64,000 nt of DNA from the NCBI GenBank assembly GCA_030849465.1, contig JARVLF010000016.1, forward strand, positions 434,001-498,000, in the 5' to 3' direction. Each line of letters begins with the position of its first letter. Within the stretch, counting starts at the first letter, position 1. This stretch comes from Moesziomyces globuligerus (lineage: Eukaryota > Basidiomycota > Ustilaginomycetes > Ustilaginales > Ustilaginaceae). The position numbers and the translations under genes were made by a program. Below are positions 19,455 through 31,032 of the stretch, piece by piece. The notes under the pieces were generated by a model that searched no databases, was not told the origin of the DNA, and saw only the letters and a list, made by a program, of their open reading frames with translations.

Positions 19455-22400
19455 CTAGACCATGGCAATGATGCTGTCCACCGCTGCAGCCACGGTGTGC
19501 AGCGCATGGAAGCCCGCGATCGTGTGGAGCGAGCGCAGCTTCTTGAGCGTGTCCTTCCTCGTGACCATCAAGCCGAAGCTGCCGGAGCACTCGCAGTGCG
19601 GCTGCAGATTGGTCTGCTTGAGCGCGCCGCACTTGTTGCATCGGAGATCCTGCAGGTGGAACGACTCGAGGTAGCTCGTGGCGATGTTGATCAACCTCGT
19701 CTCGAGCTGCGCCACGTTGTAGGGGAAGGCGCACTTTGCGCACTTCCACTTTGGCGTCTGCCCGACCGCGGCCGGGTGCGGCATGAGATCGGCGTCTCGG
19801 CACAGATCCAGCGTCCTGTCGTCGTTGCAGAACGTGCAGATGACGAGCGGCAGCTTGAACGGTTCGCAGGGGTTGCGGAACTCGGCCTCGGGGGCAAACT
19901 CGCGCACGTTGATCATGTCGAGCAGGTTGCGCTTCATGATCTGCACCTCGATCGCATTCTCCCGCGCCAGCGCCAGCACCGCCGTGGTCGTCTTGATGAA
20001 CTCGAGCAGCGGATTCGACATGCCCAACCACGAGCCAGGCAGCACGGGGAACGCCCACGCCCGCTTGTGCTCCGCCGTCAGCATGTCGACGTACTCGTCG
20101 TCCTCGTCGCGCGCCACCGCCGCGTTGATCTCGTCCGACGACGCCTGCATCGCCGTCTTGAGCTCGCCGAGCTGCTTGAGCAGCTTGCGCGTCATCGTGT
20201 GGTTGATCAGATCCGTGCTGAATTTGGCCACGGCCGCCGCCGTCGACCCCATCACCTCGTCCCGATCCTTGCCTCCCTCCGCAGGCTCCTTCGACGTTTC
20301 GCCGTTGGCCGGCGTGTTGGGCTCGGCCACCGCGCGCAGAGGCGTACGGTCCAGATCGCCCGCCACCGCCGCGCGCCGCTTGTGCTCGTACATGCTGTAG
20401 ATGAACGAGCCCACGCCGATCGAGAACTTCTCCTGCACCGCCACGGGCAGGAACGTTTGGATGTTCCAGTTCATCTCGACGTTGAACGTCGGCATGTCCT
20501 CGTCGCGTCTCTGATCGTCCGCATTCCCCTCGGCTGGCGCGACGAGCGAGTCGGCGTCCGCGATGACACCGCCAAAGTTGGCCGTGTCCATCCACAGCAG
20601 ATACTCCCAGTAGTGGATGATGTCGAGCTGGACGTGCTTGAACAGCTCGCGGCTCGTCACCGCCGAGAGCAGATACCTGGAGTAGGCCATCGCGTTCGCC
20701 GCGGTCGGCTTGGTCGTCAGCAAAAAGAGCCTGTTGAACGACGCGTAGACGATACTGGCTCCGAGCCGCTTGAACTCGGCGAGGAGCTGCAGCAGCGTCT
20801 TCTTCATGAGGCCGAAGAGGAAGCGCTGCAGCGCGGGCTCGAACATGGCCGAAGCATCCGACGAGGCCCAGCGCCAGAAGTTGTCCGAGAGCAGCGAGGC
20901 GTACGGCGACTTGCCGCGACGCTTGGTCGTGAACCACGCCTTGACCATGCCCTTGACCGCAGCAAACACGGCCGAAGTGAGCACCGAGTCGCCGAGGATG
21001 GTCGAGCTCTCCACCGTGCCGCGCGAGTACTCGTCCAGGTTGTGCGAGGCGCCTTCGAAGGCGAGACCCGAGGTGCTGCCTTCCATCTCGTTGACCGTGC
21101 CGGACTGAAGCACGGCATCGACCGCCAGATCGACGAGGCCGACCTCGAGACACACGGTCGCATACGCGCCCGGGTGGCTGAGTTCGAGCGACTCCTGCTC
21201 GTCCCAGCGCGACTGAGCATGGATGTCCTGCTCGCGTCCGCCCAGATCCGGCTGCGGATGCGGCGACCACCAGAGCACCATGTCCTGCTTGACCAGCCGG
21301 CGCGCAAAGTCGATGTCTGCGCCAAAGATGGTAAAGTCCTTCTCCATGTTGCAGAGCGGCAGGCCAAAGTGGCTCGCCAGATCGATCCATCCGCGGATCC
21401 AGCTCGATGCGCGCAGATAGCACTGGAACATCCTCCTGGCCGCGTAGAGCTGCCAGCCGAGCGCAGGCAGTTCGTCCTCGAGCGCCGAAGCGGCGATCTT
21501 GATGACGGGGAAGTCGGCGACGCTGGGCATGCGGGTCTCGTAGTACGCCTGGTCTTTGGACGTGCACAGCGCGAGCATCGCCGAGCCCTGCTTGGCCGTG
21601 CGCAGCGTCGTCAGATCCTTGGCCAGCGCCTTGAAGGCGCGCGAGGCCGACGTGTGGATGCGCACATCGACACGCATCGAGTCGCTGTACTCGAAGACGC
21701 CGGTGCCCTCGGCGAGCTTGCCGCGCTTGCGCATGTGCGCGACGCGGTCGGCATACATGGTCTCCAGATTCGGCACCTGTCGCAGCCCGGCGCTGTCCAC
21801 GATGTGCACCTTGATGTCACCCTCGGGGCTGAAGAGACTGAGCACGTGGCGCCCGTCGCGGTTGGCGTGGTAGAGGTAGAAGTATCGGATCGCAGCGCCT
21901 CCAGCGAGGTAACGGTGGCTAGGCGAGATGTCGACCGAGGTTGGCGGCGACAGATCCTGCAGGCGGAATCCCGTGTCCAGTGCGCGGCTGAGCTTCTGCG
22001 ACGGCCCGTTGCGACCGTAGACGCAGCTCGACCCGAGCTGGATCAACGCGCGCACATCGAGCGGCAGCTGCTTCTCGTACACGCCCTCGACGTTGGGATG
22101 GTGGATGAGGTTGCTGAAGTGCGCCTCCTGCTCCTGGTAGACATCCTCGTCGACGGTGATGCGGTAGAGGTGGCGGCACGGTGTGTCGCGTGGCAGCGTC
22201 TTGACCAGCCGCTCGGCTTCGTAGACGCCGGGCAGGAAGACGGCATCGCCCGGATTGTTCTTGAAGTTGACGTAGAACTGGCGCGGCACCTTGAGCTTGA
22301 GCGCCTGCAGGTGCTGGTCGATGGAGATCCACAGGCGATACTCTCCCGCACGCGACGAAGGGCAGATCTGCACCACGTCCCACACGGCCGTGGCCATGTT

Positions 22401-25400
22401 GGCAGAGCGCTGCGAGAAGAGCGAACCGACCGTGCCTCTGCCGAGCGACGAGGAGCCAAAGGCTCCTGCGCCCGCGGCCCTCGCCTTGCGTTCCTTGGCC
22501 CTCTGCAGCCGCTGGCGGCGCCATTTCTTCTTCATCACCGCGATCCAGCCGGGATAGTCGACGTTCATGTCCGGTGCGACCTCCTCGACCTCCGGCTCGA
22601 GCTCCTTGGGCGGCGCCGCAGCGACGACCGGCTTCGGCACCGAGCTTGTCTCGGTCGCCGACGGTTTGGCAGCGGGGCGGAAGACGTCCGTGAGCTTCCT
22701 CTGCTTGAACTTGTCCTCGCGCGCAGCCACGCGCTTGTGCAGCCAGTCCGGATGGCGAACGCGGGGGACCGGGTTCGACACCTTCTGCATGGCGGCCGGG
22801 ATGGTGATGAGCTTCTGGATGACGCCGCCGAAGCGCTCGATGTAGTAGTTCCAGTCGAGGATGCTGCGGATGTCAAAGTCGGTCATCGAGTTGTCGCGCA
22901 GGAACTTCTTGAGGTAGTGCTGCTTGACCGACGGCTCGGCGTTGAAGAGCGCCACGGGCACGGCGCGCTCCGTGACGGGCGCGCCAAACGGCTTGGAGCT
23001 GATGATGAATTTACACGCGAGGCCCTTGTCCTTGATCATCTGAGCGCCGAGGAACTCGGCGAGACGCTTGGCTGTGGTGATGGCGGTCGACTTCTGGCTG
23101 CCGTACTCCTGCAGCGTCTTGGACATGGACTTGTTTTCGGCGATAAGGTCGATGAGCTCCTCGTCGTGCAGCGTCGAGCCCTTGCTGTACAGCACGTCGA
23201 GCCACTGGTTGGCGACCTTGGCGACCGCGGCGTAGCACTCGTCGAGCGTCGAGCCGAGCAGGAACTTTTCGAAGATCTGCTTCTGGAAGTCCTTGATGAG
23301 CTGCAGCTCGCCACGACGCTTGACCTCGAAGCCCTTGAGCTCGGCCAGCGAGCCGTCCTCGTTGAAGACGGCGTAGCGCTTCTTGAGCAGCTTGTCCTCC
23401 TCCTTGGACGACGGCAGGATCATAGCCTTGTACGGACCGTCGAGCTCGAAGAAGATCGAGTTTTCGCTGCGCACCTCGTATCGGCCGGTCTCCTTGTCGA
23501 CGAGCTCATGGTACTGGTGGTTGGTGAACTTTTCGTGCACGAGGTGGTTGAGCATGGTGCAGGGATACGAGATGCCAAACTTCTTGCCGCCCTTGACCTT
23601 GAAGTTGAAGTTCTCCGGGAAGACACCCGGAAGCATGCACCAGATACCGTCCGTGTCGAGCTCGAGCGGTCGACCGATACGCTCGACGAGCTCCTTGGCC
23701 ATCTGGATGATGGAGGCGCCCGTCAGACAGGTGATGCCGGCCATCTCCATCGAGTACCACCTTGCGCCCTTTCGCATGACGTAGCCGTAGAACGAGTTGA
23801 GGATACACTTGTGCGCGAGCTGGAGCGAGTCGTAGAGCACGATCATCTTTTTGGCCTCCATGGTGTCGTTGAGCGAGTCGGCCTTGTCGAGGTTCTTCTT
23901 CCACGTCTTGTGGAGGCCCTTGTACTCGTAGCGACGGTCACGGAAGTCGCGCACCGTGTTGATGTAGAAGGGATTCTCGCGCTGGCAGATGACGGCTTCG
24001 CGGACGACGGTCTTGGTCTCGTGCGTCTTGCGATAGACCTTGCGCGAGTAGTCGCCGAGTCGCTTGTGGAGGAGCGCGGTGCGTTCGCTCTGCTCCAGGT
24101 CGTCGAAGACGCGGCGCGGCTGGTTCGGATACTTGGGCGGGAAGGTCTCGTTGGCGAGAGCATTGCGGATCATGTTGACCTCGTCGCGCTTGGCGGGGAA
24201 GTACTCGCCTCGCCAGGCCCAGTCCATGCGCTTGTCGCACTTCATGCCCGGGCGGTTGTAGTCGCACGTGGCGCACATGGCCTCGCTGACCATCGAGTCC
24301 GGCTGGAGCCGGTAGCTAAGCATGATGTTGGGATACATGGCGGCGACGTCGAGATGGTAGATGAGCGGGGTGTCCTTGCGGTTGGGATGGTCGCGCATCA
24401 CCTCGAGCATGGAGCGGATCTCGGCCTTGACCTCGTCGTAGTTCTCGATGTCGTCGAGCGCCAGCCTGCCCTCTTCGCGGATGCTGAACTGGAGCGCCGC
24501 ATCGAGGTCGTCGATGAGCTGCTGGATCGCCGCAGGATCGACGCGGAAGTCGGTCTCGATGTCCGAGCGGAAGACGCCCGCTTCCAGGGCTTCGACGTGG
24601 CCGCCGACGTAGGTCTCGGACTCGAGCAGGTGGCCCTTGTACGTGTTGCCGACGGGATCCTCGTGACGGTTGGGCATGATGATGTTCCCCTTGTACGCCT
24701 GGACCATGAGGAGCGTCTCGCAGAGCGTACCCGATCCCTTGCGCAGCACCTCGTCCGGGTTGAGAGGGATGATGTTGCAGAGCGAAAAGATGAAGGGATG
24801 CACGTACTTCATGTAGAGGTAGTAGGTGGCGACGGCGTCGGAGACCGAGTACTGGGCGAGCGTCTGCGGCTGTTCGATGGCGTAGGGCGTCATGAGCTCC
24901 GGGTCGAGCTCCATGGGGTCGTAGCCGAGCTTGGCTACCGTGACGGCCTTGAGACCTTGCGAGCCCTGCGGCAGATACGAGTCGCGCTGTACCCAGCGGA
25001 AGCAGTCGAGATGGGCGGTGGCGCGCGACTTGTACTCGTTGTCCGAGTCCTTTGCAAAGCCGATCTCGTCCATCATGTTGAGGCCGTGAGCGCGAGCGCG
25101 GGCGTCGATGAAGGGGAAATCGAAGGAATCGCCGTTGTAGGTGGCGACGACGGTGGGTCTTGCCTCGCGGAAGTGGCTGAAGAATCGCTGGAGGAGCTGG
25201 AGCTCGTCGGGTTCGTTGAAGATGATGAAGGGGCCTTCGTACTCGTCTTTGGGGGTATATTCGAAGTCCTCGATGTCTTCGGAAACGATCTCGCGGTTGG
25301 TGATGAGGAAGCCCTGACCGTCGATCATGTAGGAGATCATCATGACGGCGTCGGTCTCTGCGTCGGGGAACTTGAGTGGCTGCTTGGTGGTCTCGATATC

Positions 25401-26363
25401 GAACGCCATGACCACGGGATCGGCACGTTTGACACGGCTAGGCACCATTTCGAGGCTGACGACGCCGTCCTGGAAGCTGACGTCGTACCAGAGACCGACG
25501 CGGATGTCCTGGTCGATGGCGACGCGGAGGTAGTAGGGGATGTCGTACTCGCGGATGTCGACGAGGCACTCTGCAGGGTCGAGCGCGCTGGCGGCTGCGC
25601 GCTTGCGGCCACCCGTCCAGCCGTCTTCGCCGATGAGCCCGGCCGACTCGCCGTTGGCGTCCATTTCGATTTCGATGGATGCGCCGGCAGCTGCGGCCGA
25701 GGCGGCGCTGAGCACGTCCGCATAGGTGTCGACGGCGGAGAGCTTCTTCTGCGCGGCTTTGGCGAGCGGGAGGAGCTCCTTGCGCACCGAGAGCAGATCC
25801 TGAACGTTGAGGAAGGTGAGGCGGAGGTAGAGTCGCTTGTGGCCGAGGAGATGGTTGGGAAGCTTGAGGTCCTCCTTGCGCTCGCGCTGTATGGATTGGA
25901 TGAGGCCTTCGAATCTGCGACGGAGCCACTCCTCTACGGAGCTCTCTGAGCCTGGCCTGCAGCCGACGAGGAAGTAGGGCTGGTAGAGGACGGTGGCCTT
26001 GAACATGCTGGCGTCATCCTCGATAAAGTAAAAGTCCACGCCGCTCTTGCCCGTGGGATGGTCGGGGTCGCGGATGAGGGTGGGATGCATGTTGACGAGC
26101 CATGCCTGCCGTGTGTCGCCCTGCTCGAGGCGGTGAAAGCCAAGCTTCTCGTCGATGTCGTCGCGGACCTTGACCTCCTGGAAACGCTCCTCGACGGCGG
26201 TGCCGTCCTCGACACCCTTGACGAGCTGTTTTGCGGCATCGGCGATGGCCTTCTCGGTGGCGCTCTTGAAGGAGCCAGATCGTGGCCCACCGCCGCGCTT
26301 GCGGAAGGTACCACGAGAGCGAACGTTGGAGCCGCGGCTCGTGAGTCCGAACGTGTTGGGCAT
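19455..26363 (-). CDS. POL2: DNA polymerase epsilon catalytic subunit
   Basis: 2302 residues in one exon, full length for Pol2, the leading-strand replicase. Exonuclease motifs: Exo I FDIETT (D322, E324), Exo [12 protein letters not shown] (409-418), Exo [14 protein letters not shown] (505-515). Polymerase motifs: [11 protein letters not shown] (671-680), [12 protein letters not shown] (852-862), C ELDTDGIW (901-908). The cysteines that bind the Fe-S cluster in yeast Pol2 have counterparts at C697, C700, C709 and C793. The inactive second polymerase half follows, and the extreme C-terminus has the paired zinc-binding CxxC sites (CTFC..., CAKC, CNKC..., CECSG) that bind the Dpb2-type subunit. 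All catalytic carboxylates are present. It is divergent to the asparaginase gene. A 6.5-kb open frame on the opposite strand is a codon-usage artefact (see findings). Confidence 0.98.
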   Translation of the reverse strand: MPNTFGLTSRGSNVRSRGTFRKRGGGPRSGSFKSATEKAIADAAKQLVKGVEDGTAVEERFQEVKVRDDIDEKLGFHRLEQGDTRQAWLVNMHPTLIRDPDHPTGKSGVDFYFIEDDASMFKATVLYQPYFLVGCRPGSESSVEEWLRRRFEGLIQSIQRERKEDLKLPNHLLGHKRLYLRLTFLNVQDLLSVRKELLPLAKAAQKKLSAVDTYADVLSAASAAAAGASIEIEMDANGESAGLIGEDGWTGGRKRAAASALDPAECLVDIREYDIPYYLRVAIDQDIRVGLWYDVSFQDGVVSLEMVPSRVKRADPVVMAFDIETTKQPLKFPDAETDAVMMISYMIDGQGFLITNREIVSEDIEDFEYTPKDEYEGPFIIFNEPDELQLLQRFFSHFREARPTVVATYNGDSFDFPFIDARARAHGLNMMDEIGFAKDSDNEYKSRATAHLDCFRWVQRDSYLPQGSQGLKAVTVAKLGYDPMELDPELMTPYAIEQPQTLAQYSVSDAVATYYLYMKYVHPFIFSLCNIIPLNPDEVLRKGSGTLCETLLMVQAYKGNIIMPNRHEDPVGNTYKGHLLESETYVGGHVEALEAGVFRSDIETDFRVDPAAIQQLIDDLDAALQFSIREEGRLALDDIENYDEVKAEIRSMLEVMRDHPNRKDTPLIYHLDVAAMYPNIMLSYRLQPDSMVSEAMCATCDYNRPGMKCDKRMDWAWRGEYFPAKRDEVNMIRNALANETFPPKYPNQPRRVFDDLEQSERTALLHKRLGDYSRKVYRKTHETKTVVREAVICQRENPFYINTVRDFRDRRYEYKGLHKTWKKNLDKADSLNDTMEAKKMIVLYDSLQLAHKCILNSFYGYVMRKGARWYSMEMAGITCLTGASIIQMAKELVERIGRPLELDTDGIWCMLPGVFPENFNFKVKGGKKFGISYPCTMLNHLVHEKFTNHQYHELVDKETGRYEVRSENSIFFELDGPYKAMILPSSKEEDKLLKKRYAVFNEDGSLAELKGFEVKRRGELQLIKDFQKQIFEKFLLGSTLDECYAAVAKVANQWLDVLYSKGSTLHDEELIDLIAENKSMSKTLQEYGSQKSTAITTAKRLAEFLGAQMIKDKGLACKFIISSKPFGAPVTERAVPVALFNAEPSVKQHYLKKFLRDNSMTDFDIRSILDWNYYIERFGGVIQKLITIPAAMQKVSNPVPRVRHPDWLHKRVAAREDKFKQRKLTDVFRPAAKPSATETSSVPKPVVAAAPPKELEPEVEEVAPDMNVDYPGWIAVMKKKWRRQRLQRAKERKARAAGAGAFGSSSLGRGTVGSLFSQRSANMATAVWDVVQICPSSRAGEYRLWISIDQHLQALKLKVPRQFYVNFKNNPGDAVFLPGVYEAERLVKTLPRDTPCRHLYRITVDEDVYQEQEAHFSNLIHHPNVEGVYEKQLPLDVRALIQLGSSCVYGRNGPSQKLSRALDTGFRLQDLSPPTSVDISPSHRYLAGGAAIRYFYLYHANRDGRHVLSLFSPEGDIKVHIVDSAGLRQVPNLETMYADRVAHMRKRGKLAEGTGVFEYSDSMRVDVRIHTSASRAFKALAKDLTTLRTAKQGSAMLALCTSKDQAYYETRMPSVADFPVIKIAASALEDELPALGWQLYAARRMFQCYLRASSWIRGWIDLASHFGLPLCNMEKDFTIFGADIDFARRLVKQDMVLWWSPHPQPDLGGREQDIHAQSRWDEQESLELSHPGAYATVCLEVGLVDLAVDAVLQSGTVNEMEGSTSGLAFEGASHNLDEYSRGTVESSTILGDSVLTSAVFAAVKGMVKAWFTTKRRGKSPYASLLSDNFWRWASSDASAMFEPALQRFLFGLMKKTLLQLLAEFKRLGASIVYASFNRLFLLTTKPTAANAMAYSRYLLSAVTSRELFKHVQLDIIHYWEYLLWMDTANFGGVIADADSLVAPAEGNADDQRRDEDMPTFNVEMNWNIQTFLPVAVQEKFSIGVGSFIYSMYEHKRRAAVAGDLDRTPLRAVAEPNTPANGETSKEPAEGGKDRDEVMGSTAAAVAKFSTDLINHTMTRKLLKQLGELKTAMQASSDEINAAVARDEDDEYVDMLTAEHKRAWAFPVLPGSWLGMSNPLLEFIKTTTAVLALARENAIEVQIMKRNLLDMINVREFAPEAEFRNPCEPFKLPLVICTFCNDDRTLDLCRDADLMPHPAAVGQTPKWKCAKCAFPYNVAQLETRLINIATSYLESFHLQDLRCNKCGALKQTNLQPHCECSGSFGLMVTRKDTLKKLRSLHTIAGFHALHTVAAAVDSIIAMV

Positions 26364-27338
26364 GGTGTCCGTGAGTATATGTGTGTGTGTGTTTGTCTAG
26401 CGGACGAGGAGGAAGGTCGAAAGACCTTCAGCGTCGGCGTTGGGACGAGTGAAGTGTGTCCGCTCTACGGTAATGTCATAGATGGGTATTGATTGGGACG
26501 ACGAAAGCTATTGACGATGGATGCAGATGGAGAATGCTGGATGTTCGGGACTGCGAAGATGAGATGAGGAGGATCCTGTGCTGCTGATATGATGCTAGGG
26601 ATAGAGACTGCGGCGCTGTAGTTGATGGGTCCGGACGAAGATAGTTGATGGGCGAGAAGCGACCCACAAGGCGAGCGAGCGAGGCTTGCCTGTGTGCTTC
26701 AGACGCTGCTCGGTTGGGCATGAGCTGCGCAGCTCAAGAGGCAAAGGCATGTTGTCTGGCCTCGAATTTTGGCGCAACCAACACCTCGTTGGCTTGCAGT
26801 GGCTGCGAGCCACGACGCGTCTTTTCCGTGAGTGGTGTGTGTGGCGTTGAGTAGCGCGGCGCGTTCGCGTCTTTGCTACTTTGACAAGATGTTACGTCTA
26901 ACACTGAATTCGCCGGTCTCCGTGCTCGGGCGGCAGCTTCAGGGTCCATCGCCTAGGCGACAGACAGTTCCTCGCCAACCACAGAGGCTTGGGTGCAGCT
27001 GCTAGATCGGGTGAGCCTCCGAGATCGAAGCCAAGTCGTTTGCGCGCACGGCATGCATCATTCAGACGGGGGACGCAGAGATTAGAGCGAACTTCGTGTG
27101 GGATCGGAAGGTTCCGAACCGTTTGCTGCAAAAAGGTGGAGCTGTCATCTGACCCCACTTCCGATTCGGAGAGAAAAAAAGGCGAGCTGCGGGTGGGCCG
27201 AGCGCTGCAGCAAGAGTCACCCATGAGATTCCTTCTCGCCCTGCCCACCTCTTCATCACGCCTTCTGGCCCTTTCGTTTGCGACCTCCCACCATCACTGC
27301 GAGCTTTGATCGGAAGCTCGCCGACGAGCTGGAGTAGA
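26364..27338. promoter_or_regulatory. Divergent intergenic/promoter region, POL2 / asparaginase
   Basis: 975 nt lie between the POL2 start (-) and the asparaginase start (+). A short GT-rich run sits at 26376-26392, just upstream of POL2. I could not identify an MCB-type ACGCGT box with confidence. No gene is supported here. Confidence 0.45.
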
Positions 27339-29588
27339 ATGTCGACTTCGGACGAGGCGCTGGTGCTGTGCCTGTATGCAGGCGGCACCATCGGCATGGT
27401 GCGCAAGGACGCATCGTCCGGCTTTGCTCCCTATCCCTCCTTCCTCACCGAGACGCTGCGCAGCCAGTCGCGCTTCCACGATCCGCACGGCGACTCCATC
27501 TTCTCCTGGTCCGATTCGGTCGACCGCTACAAGGCGTGGAGCGAGGCCTACACCCGCCCCGGCTCCGGCGCCTCGACGCCGCGGCACGCCAAGGACAATG
27601 CTACGCTTCCATCCGAATCGTCGATCGCAAAGGCGGTGGCAGAAAGGGGAAACTCGCTCGACGTCAACGGCGCACAGCCATCCAAGAAGCGCAAGAGCGA
27701 CCACGACGCGGCCATGATGCCATCGGGTCCTCTGACGCCCTCGACGCAGGCGCATCTCGACCACCTCTACGCCGACTCGGCTTCGCGCTCGCCTTCGGGT
27801 GCGGCTAGCTCCGGCGCGCCTCCCTTTGGTCATCCCGTCCTGGTCCGTTCCTCGGCGCCCAAAGGCACCTCGACCCACCACGCGCTCTCCTCGTCGCTCT
27901 CCGCCGACGGCGCCCACCTCGAGCTGCAGCTGCCGACGCTCATCACGCCGCGCGGCGGTGCGCACGGCAAGCGCGTCCGCTACGCCGTGCTCGAGTACGA
28001 CCCGCTGCTCGACTCGTCCGAGATGGACATCCCCGACTGGATCCGGCTCGCCTCGGACATCTCGCTCAACTACCAGCACTTCGACGCGTTTATCGTGCTG
28101 CACGGCACCGACACGATGGCCTACACCGCCTCGGCGCTCAGCATGCTGCTCGAGAACCTGGGCAAGTCGGTCATCGTCACGGGCGCCCAGGTGCCGCTCT
28201 CGGAGCTCCGCAACGACGCCATCGAAAACGTCCTCGGCGCGCTCATGCTCGCCGGCTCCTACATCATCCCCGAGGTCGGCCTCTACTTTGCCTCGACGCT
28301 CTACCGCGGCAACCGCACCAGCAAGGTCTCGAACAACGCGCTCGCCGCCTTCGACTCGCCCAACATGGCGCCGCTCGCGCGCGTCGGCATCAACATCGAG
28401 GTGGCCTGGAACCTCGTCGAGCGCTCGCGCAGCGTCAAGAGCTTCCGCGCGCACGACCGCATGTCGCCCAACGTCGCCGTCCTCCGCCTCTTTCCCGGCC
28501 TCCCCACCAGCACGGTCAAGAGCTTCCTCTCGCCGCCGCTCGAGGGCGTCATCCTCGAGTCGTACGGTGCAGGCAACGCGCCCTCGCGCCCGGACCTGCT
28601 CGAGGTGTTTCGCCAGGCCTCGGAGCGCGGGCTGGTCATCGTCAACATCACCCAGTGCGTCCAGGGCGAGGTCTCGGCGATCTATGCGACGGGCAAGAAG
28701 CTCGAGGCGGTGGGCGTCGTGGCTGGTGGAGATATGACGCCCGAGTGCGCGCTCGCCAAGCTCTCCTACCTGCTCGCCAAGGGGCTTGAGGCGGCCGAGA
28801 TCCGCGAGCTCATGGGGCGTCCGCTGCGCGGCGAGCTGACTTCGAGTCGGGGTGGGGCGGCGGCGGCGGCGTTGCCGCAGGAGCTGACGCCGGCAGCCAA
28901 GCCGATCAAGGCGGATGTTCGGACGCTGCTTGCGCACATCCTGCAGAACCCCACGTATGCGCAGGCGGCGGGCTCGCCGGCCAAGCGTGGCGGCGAGGCG
29001 GTGCAGGATGGACGTGCGGCGGCGTGGGATAGCTCCGAGCACGAGGTTTCGGCGGCGGCGTTGGCGGTGCTGCCGTATCTGATCTACGAGGCGGCGTCGC
29101 GCAACGATGTGACGCTGCTCCAGTGGCACATCTACGCGCTCGGACAGCTCGAGACCGTACCGACGATCTCGATCGACGAGGAGCACTTTCATCCCTCCAC
29201 CCTCCATCCTGCATCCGCGGGCGGGGCGGGAGGTGAGATGGGTCCCACCAGTCTCGATGGCGCCGTCGACTCGGAGGAGACGACACCGATCGAGAAGCTG
29301 CAGCCTCTGCACGTGGCGAGCGCACGCGGCCATGTCGGCATCGTCGAGTTGCTCCTCCAGGCCGGATGCAGCGTACATGCGCGCGAACGCACCTCGGGAC
29401 ACTCGCCGCTCTTCCTCGCCTGTCAACACGGCCATGCCACCGCCGCCAAACTCCTCCGCGATGCAGGCGCCCATCTCAAGGAGGACGAGCTGGCTCTGGC
29501 GCGCTTCCTGGTTCAACACAGCCGCGAGCGCGATCCGACCACCGCCGACGCCGCGATCTGGCAACTGGCCGGCGTCACATTTGCATAG
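27339..29588 (+). CDS. L-asparaginase (type I-like) with C-terminal ankyrin repeats
   Basis: 749 residues from the ATG at 27339; an in-frame ATG 11 codons earlier is less likely because family N-termini begin just before the first strand. The first nucleophile motif YAGGTIGM has T17. The second, HGTDTMAY, has T257 and D258. Other family segments are VTGAQVPLSELRND and GGDMTPECALAKL. The enzyme hydrolyses asparagine to aspartate and ammonia. Two ankyrin repeats sit at about 650-725 (LHVASARGHVGIVELLLQAG and SPLFLACQHGHATAAKLL), the architecture of cytosolic ASPG-type enzymes. Unusually, about 120 low-complexity residues (72-195) separate the first motif from the core and contain a basic cluster, SKKRKS (115-120). 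Confidence 0.92.
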   Translation: MSTSDEALVLCLYAGGTIGMVRKDASSGFAPYPSFLTETLRSQSRFHDPHGDSIFSWSDSVDRYKAWSEAYTRPGSGASTPRHAKDNATLPSESSIAKAVAERGNSLDVNGAQPSKKRKSDHDAAMMPSGPLTPSTQAHLDHLYADSASRSPSGAASSGAPPFGHPVLVRSSAPKGTSTHHALSSSLSADGAHLELQLPTLITPRGGAHGKRVRYAVLEYDPLLDSSEMDIPDWIRLASDISLNYQHFDAFIVLHGTDTMAYTASALSMLLENLGKSVIVTGAQVPLSELRNDAIENVLGALMLAGSYIIPEVGLYFASTLYRGNRTSKVSNNALAAFDSPNMAPLARVGINIEVAWNLVERSRSVKSFRAHDRMSPNVAVLRLFPGLPTSTVKSFLSPPLEGVILESYGAGNAPSRPDLLEVFRQASERGLVIVNITQCVQGEVSAIYATGKKLEAVGVVAGGDMTPECALAKLSYLLAKGLEAAEIRELMGRPLRGELTSSRGGAAAAALPQELTPAAKPIKADVRTLLAHILQNPTYAQAAGSPAKRGGEAVQDGRAAAWDSSEHEVSAAALAVLPYLIYEAASRNDVTLLQWHIYALGQLETVPTISIDEEHFHPSTLHPASAGGAGGEMGPTSLDGAVDSEETTPIEKLQPLHVASARGHVGIVELLLQAGCSVHARERTSGHSPLFLACQHGHATAAKLLRDAGAHLKEDELALARFLVQHSRERDPTTADAAIWQLAGVTFA

Positions 29589-29638
29589 AAGACTAGAGCA
29601 TTTCAAAACGGTACAAAGCGGCGGGCGTGTGTGGATGA

Positions 29639-30500
29639 TCAGGATGAGGGTTTGGTGAGTTGGAGGATGTGCGAGTTGAGGACGATGGCGATCTGGTTGC
29701 CTGCGGCCTCTGGTTCGAGGCGGAACGAGGAGGGGATTGGGGTGGTGAGGGCTTGGTCGTTGAGTTTCTCGGGCCCGAGTTGAGCCGACTTGAGCATGGC
29801 GGCTGCGACGAGATTGACGTCGGCCTGGAGGCTGTCTGAGAACTTGGAGCCGAGGTTGAAGACGGGTTCAAAGAGGCGTTCGGTGAGTCTGGATTCCTTT
29901 CGTTGGGCGTTTTGGAGGAAGCCTGGACGGAGGATGATGGTGCTCTTGTAGAGGCTTGCGAGGGCTTCTTCGGTGAGACCTTTGCTCTTGAGGTAGGGGA
30001 AGCGGGAGGCGCTGGAAGCGGAGCCGCTCGAGCAGTAGACCAGAGTAGCCGGGTTTTGGGGTCGGTGAAGTGCTCGGGCTGCTGCAACCACATAGCCGCG
30101 GTCGATCTTTTCAAAAGCTGCAAACGATCCAGCAGCAGCTTTGGTGGTTCCCATCGTGATGAAGACCGCATCGGGCGAGAGGGTCGAGAGCTTGGCCTGT
30201 TCGGTGGCATCGTTGGCAAAGAGCTTTTCGAAATCCACCACCACCTGCTCGAACGCAACCTTGTCGGAAGAAGGCGGTGCGGGATGCTCCCGACGTGCCA
30301 CAGACACGACTCGCTTGTACGGAGACGTGTCGGATACGAGCAAGCCAAGCAGAGGCGTTCCAACCGCTCCACTGGCTCCCAAACTTGACATGCCCAATAG
30401 ATGTCAATCACTCGATCCCATGCACGCGAGTAGCGCGAGCGCAGACTTACATGACTGCCGTCGCTTCAGACACCGCTGTCACCGCTGTAGTAGACGTCAT
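29639..30500 (-). CDS. FMP52-like NAD(P)-binding Rossmann protein (one intron)
   Basis: 264 residues encoded by exon 1 (30451-30500) and exon 2 (29639-30383). Splicing joins AT to T and restores the strand-turn-helix ...AVILGASGAVGTPLL, giving the Rossmann glycine motif GASGAVG at 19-25; the unspliced frame lacks a sensible start. Downstream VFITMGTTKAAAGS, FEKIDRGYV, LVYCSSGSAS and IILRPGFLQN match the FMP52/TIP30 (HTATIP2) short-chain-dehydrogenase-like family. The tyrosine of the YxxxK site is kept in PYLKSKG. Yeast Fmp52 is found at mitochondria/ER and has no firmly known substrate, so the activity here is open. It converges with the asparaginase gene, 50 nt apart. Confidence 0.85.
30384..30450 (-). 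other. Intron of FMP52-like gene
   Basis: A 67-nt intron with donor GTAAGT (minus strand), possible branch point TTGAC and acceptor CAAG. It is supported by restoration of the Rossmann motif across the junction. Confidence 0.85.
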
Positions 30501-31032
30501 CCTGTCGTATCGAAGATCAGAAAAAGCAAGGTCCGGTTCGGATGATGGTGGTCAAACTCTACACCATGATACTGCGCTTCAGGAGCGGATGGATCGCAGA
30601 GTGGCAGGCCATTTCAGGGGCTCGACTTTGGTCTGGCCCGCATGAACGCGTGCGCCCATCCTCCACACCCAAATCTCAAAATCTCGTCCAAGGTGTGGAG
30701 CAACTCAGCCCTCTCTCCCGTGTGAAAACACATCTCGCACAGCGCCTCTCTCTCGGTGGGAAACAAGGCGCAACGCGACTGAAATTTCGATAGCAGACAC
30801 GTGCGGATCCTTAGCAAGGCCGAGCTCGCCCACCACCAGCCTGACCGACTAGCCTTACCAGTCAAGCGAGCGATGCGAGAGCCGGCCCACAGCGAGCCAA
30901 AGAGCGAGACGAAAAGGATTGTACACAAGAGACGGACCAGAGAAAGAGAAACCCCACGGGAACTGTATGCTGCGACTGGGTCAAACAAGAGAGGCGCTTG
31001 CGCAGACGCCGACTTTTGGGCGCTGCGCGCGC
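30501..31032. other. Spacer between FMP52-like gene and ACL1
   Basis: 532 nt contain the 5' region of the FMP52-like gene and the 3' region of ACL1, both on the minus strand. No gene, repeat or RNA was recognised. Confidence 0.5.

Noticed and set aside
19446..25949. 2167-codon plus-strand ORF
   Set aside because: It is codon-aligned and complementary to POL2, has Val/Arg/Leu/Glu-rich composition without domains, and is fully explained by missing TTA/CTA/TCA codons in POL2.
27294..29606. 770-codon minus-strand ORF
   Set aside because: Antisense shadow of the asparaginase gene, Arg/Val-rich, no domain.
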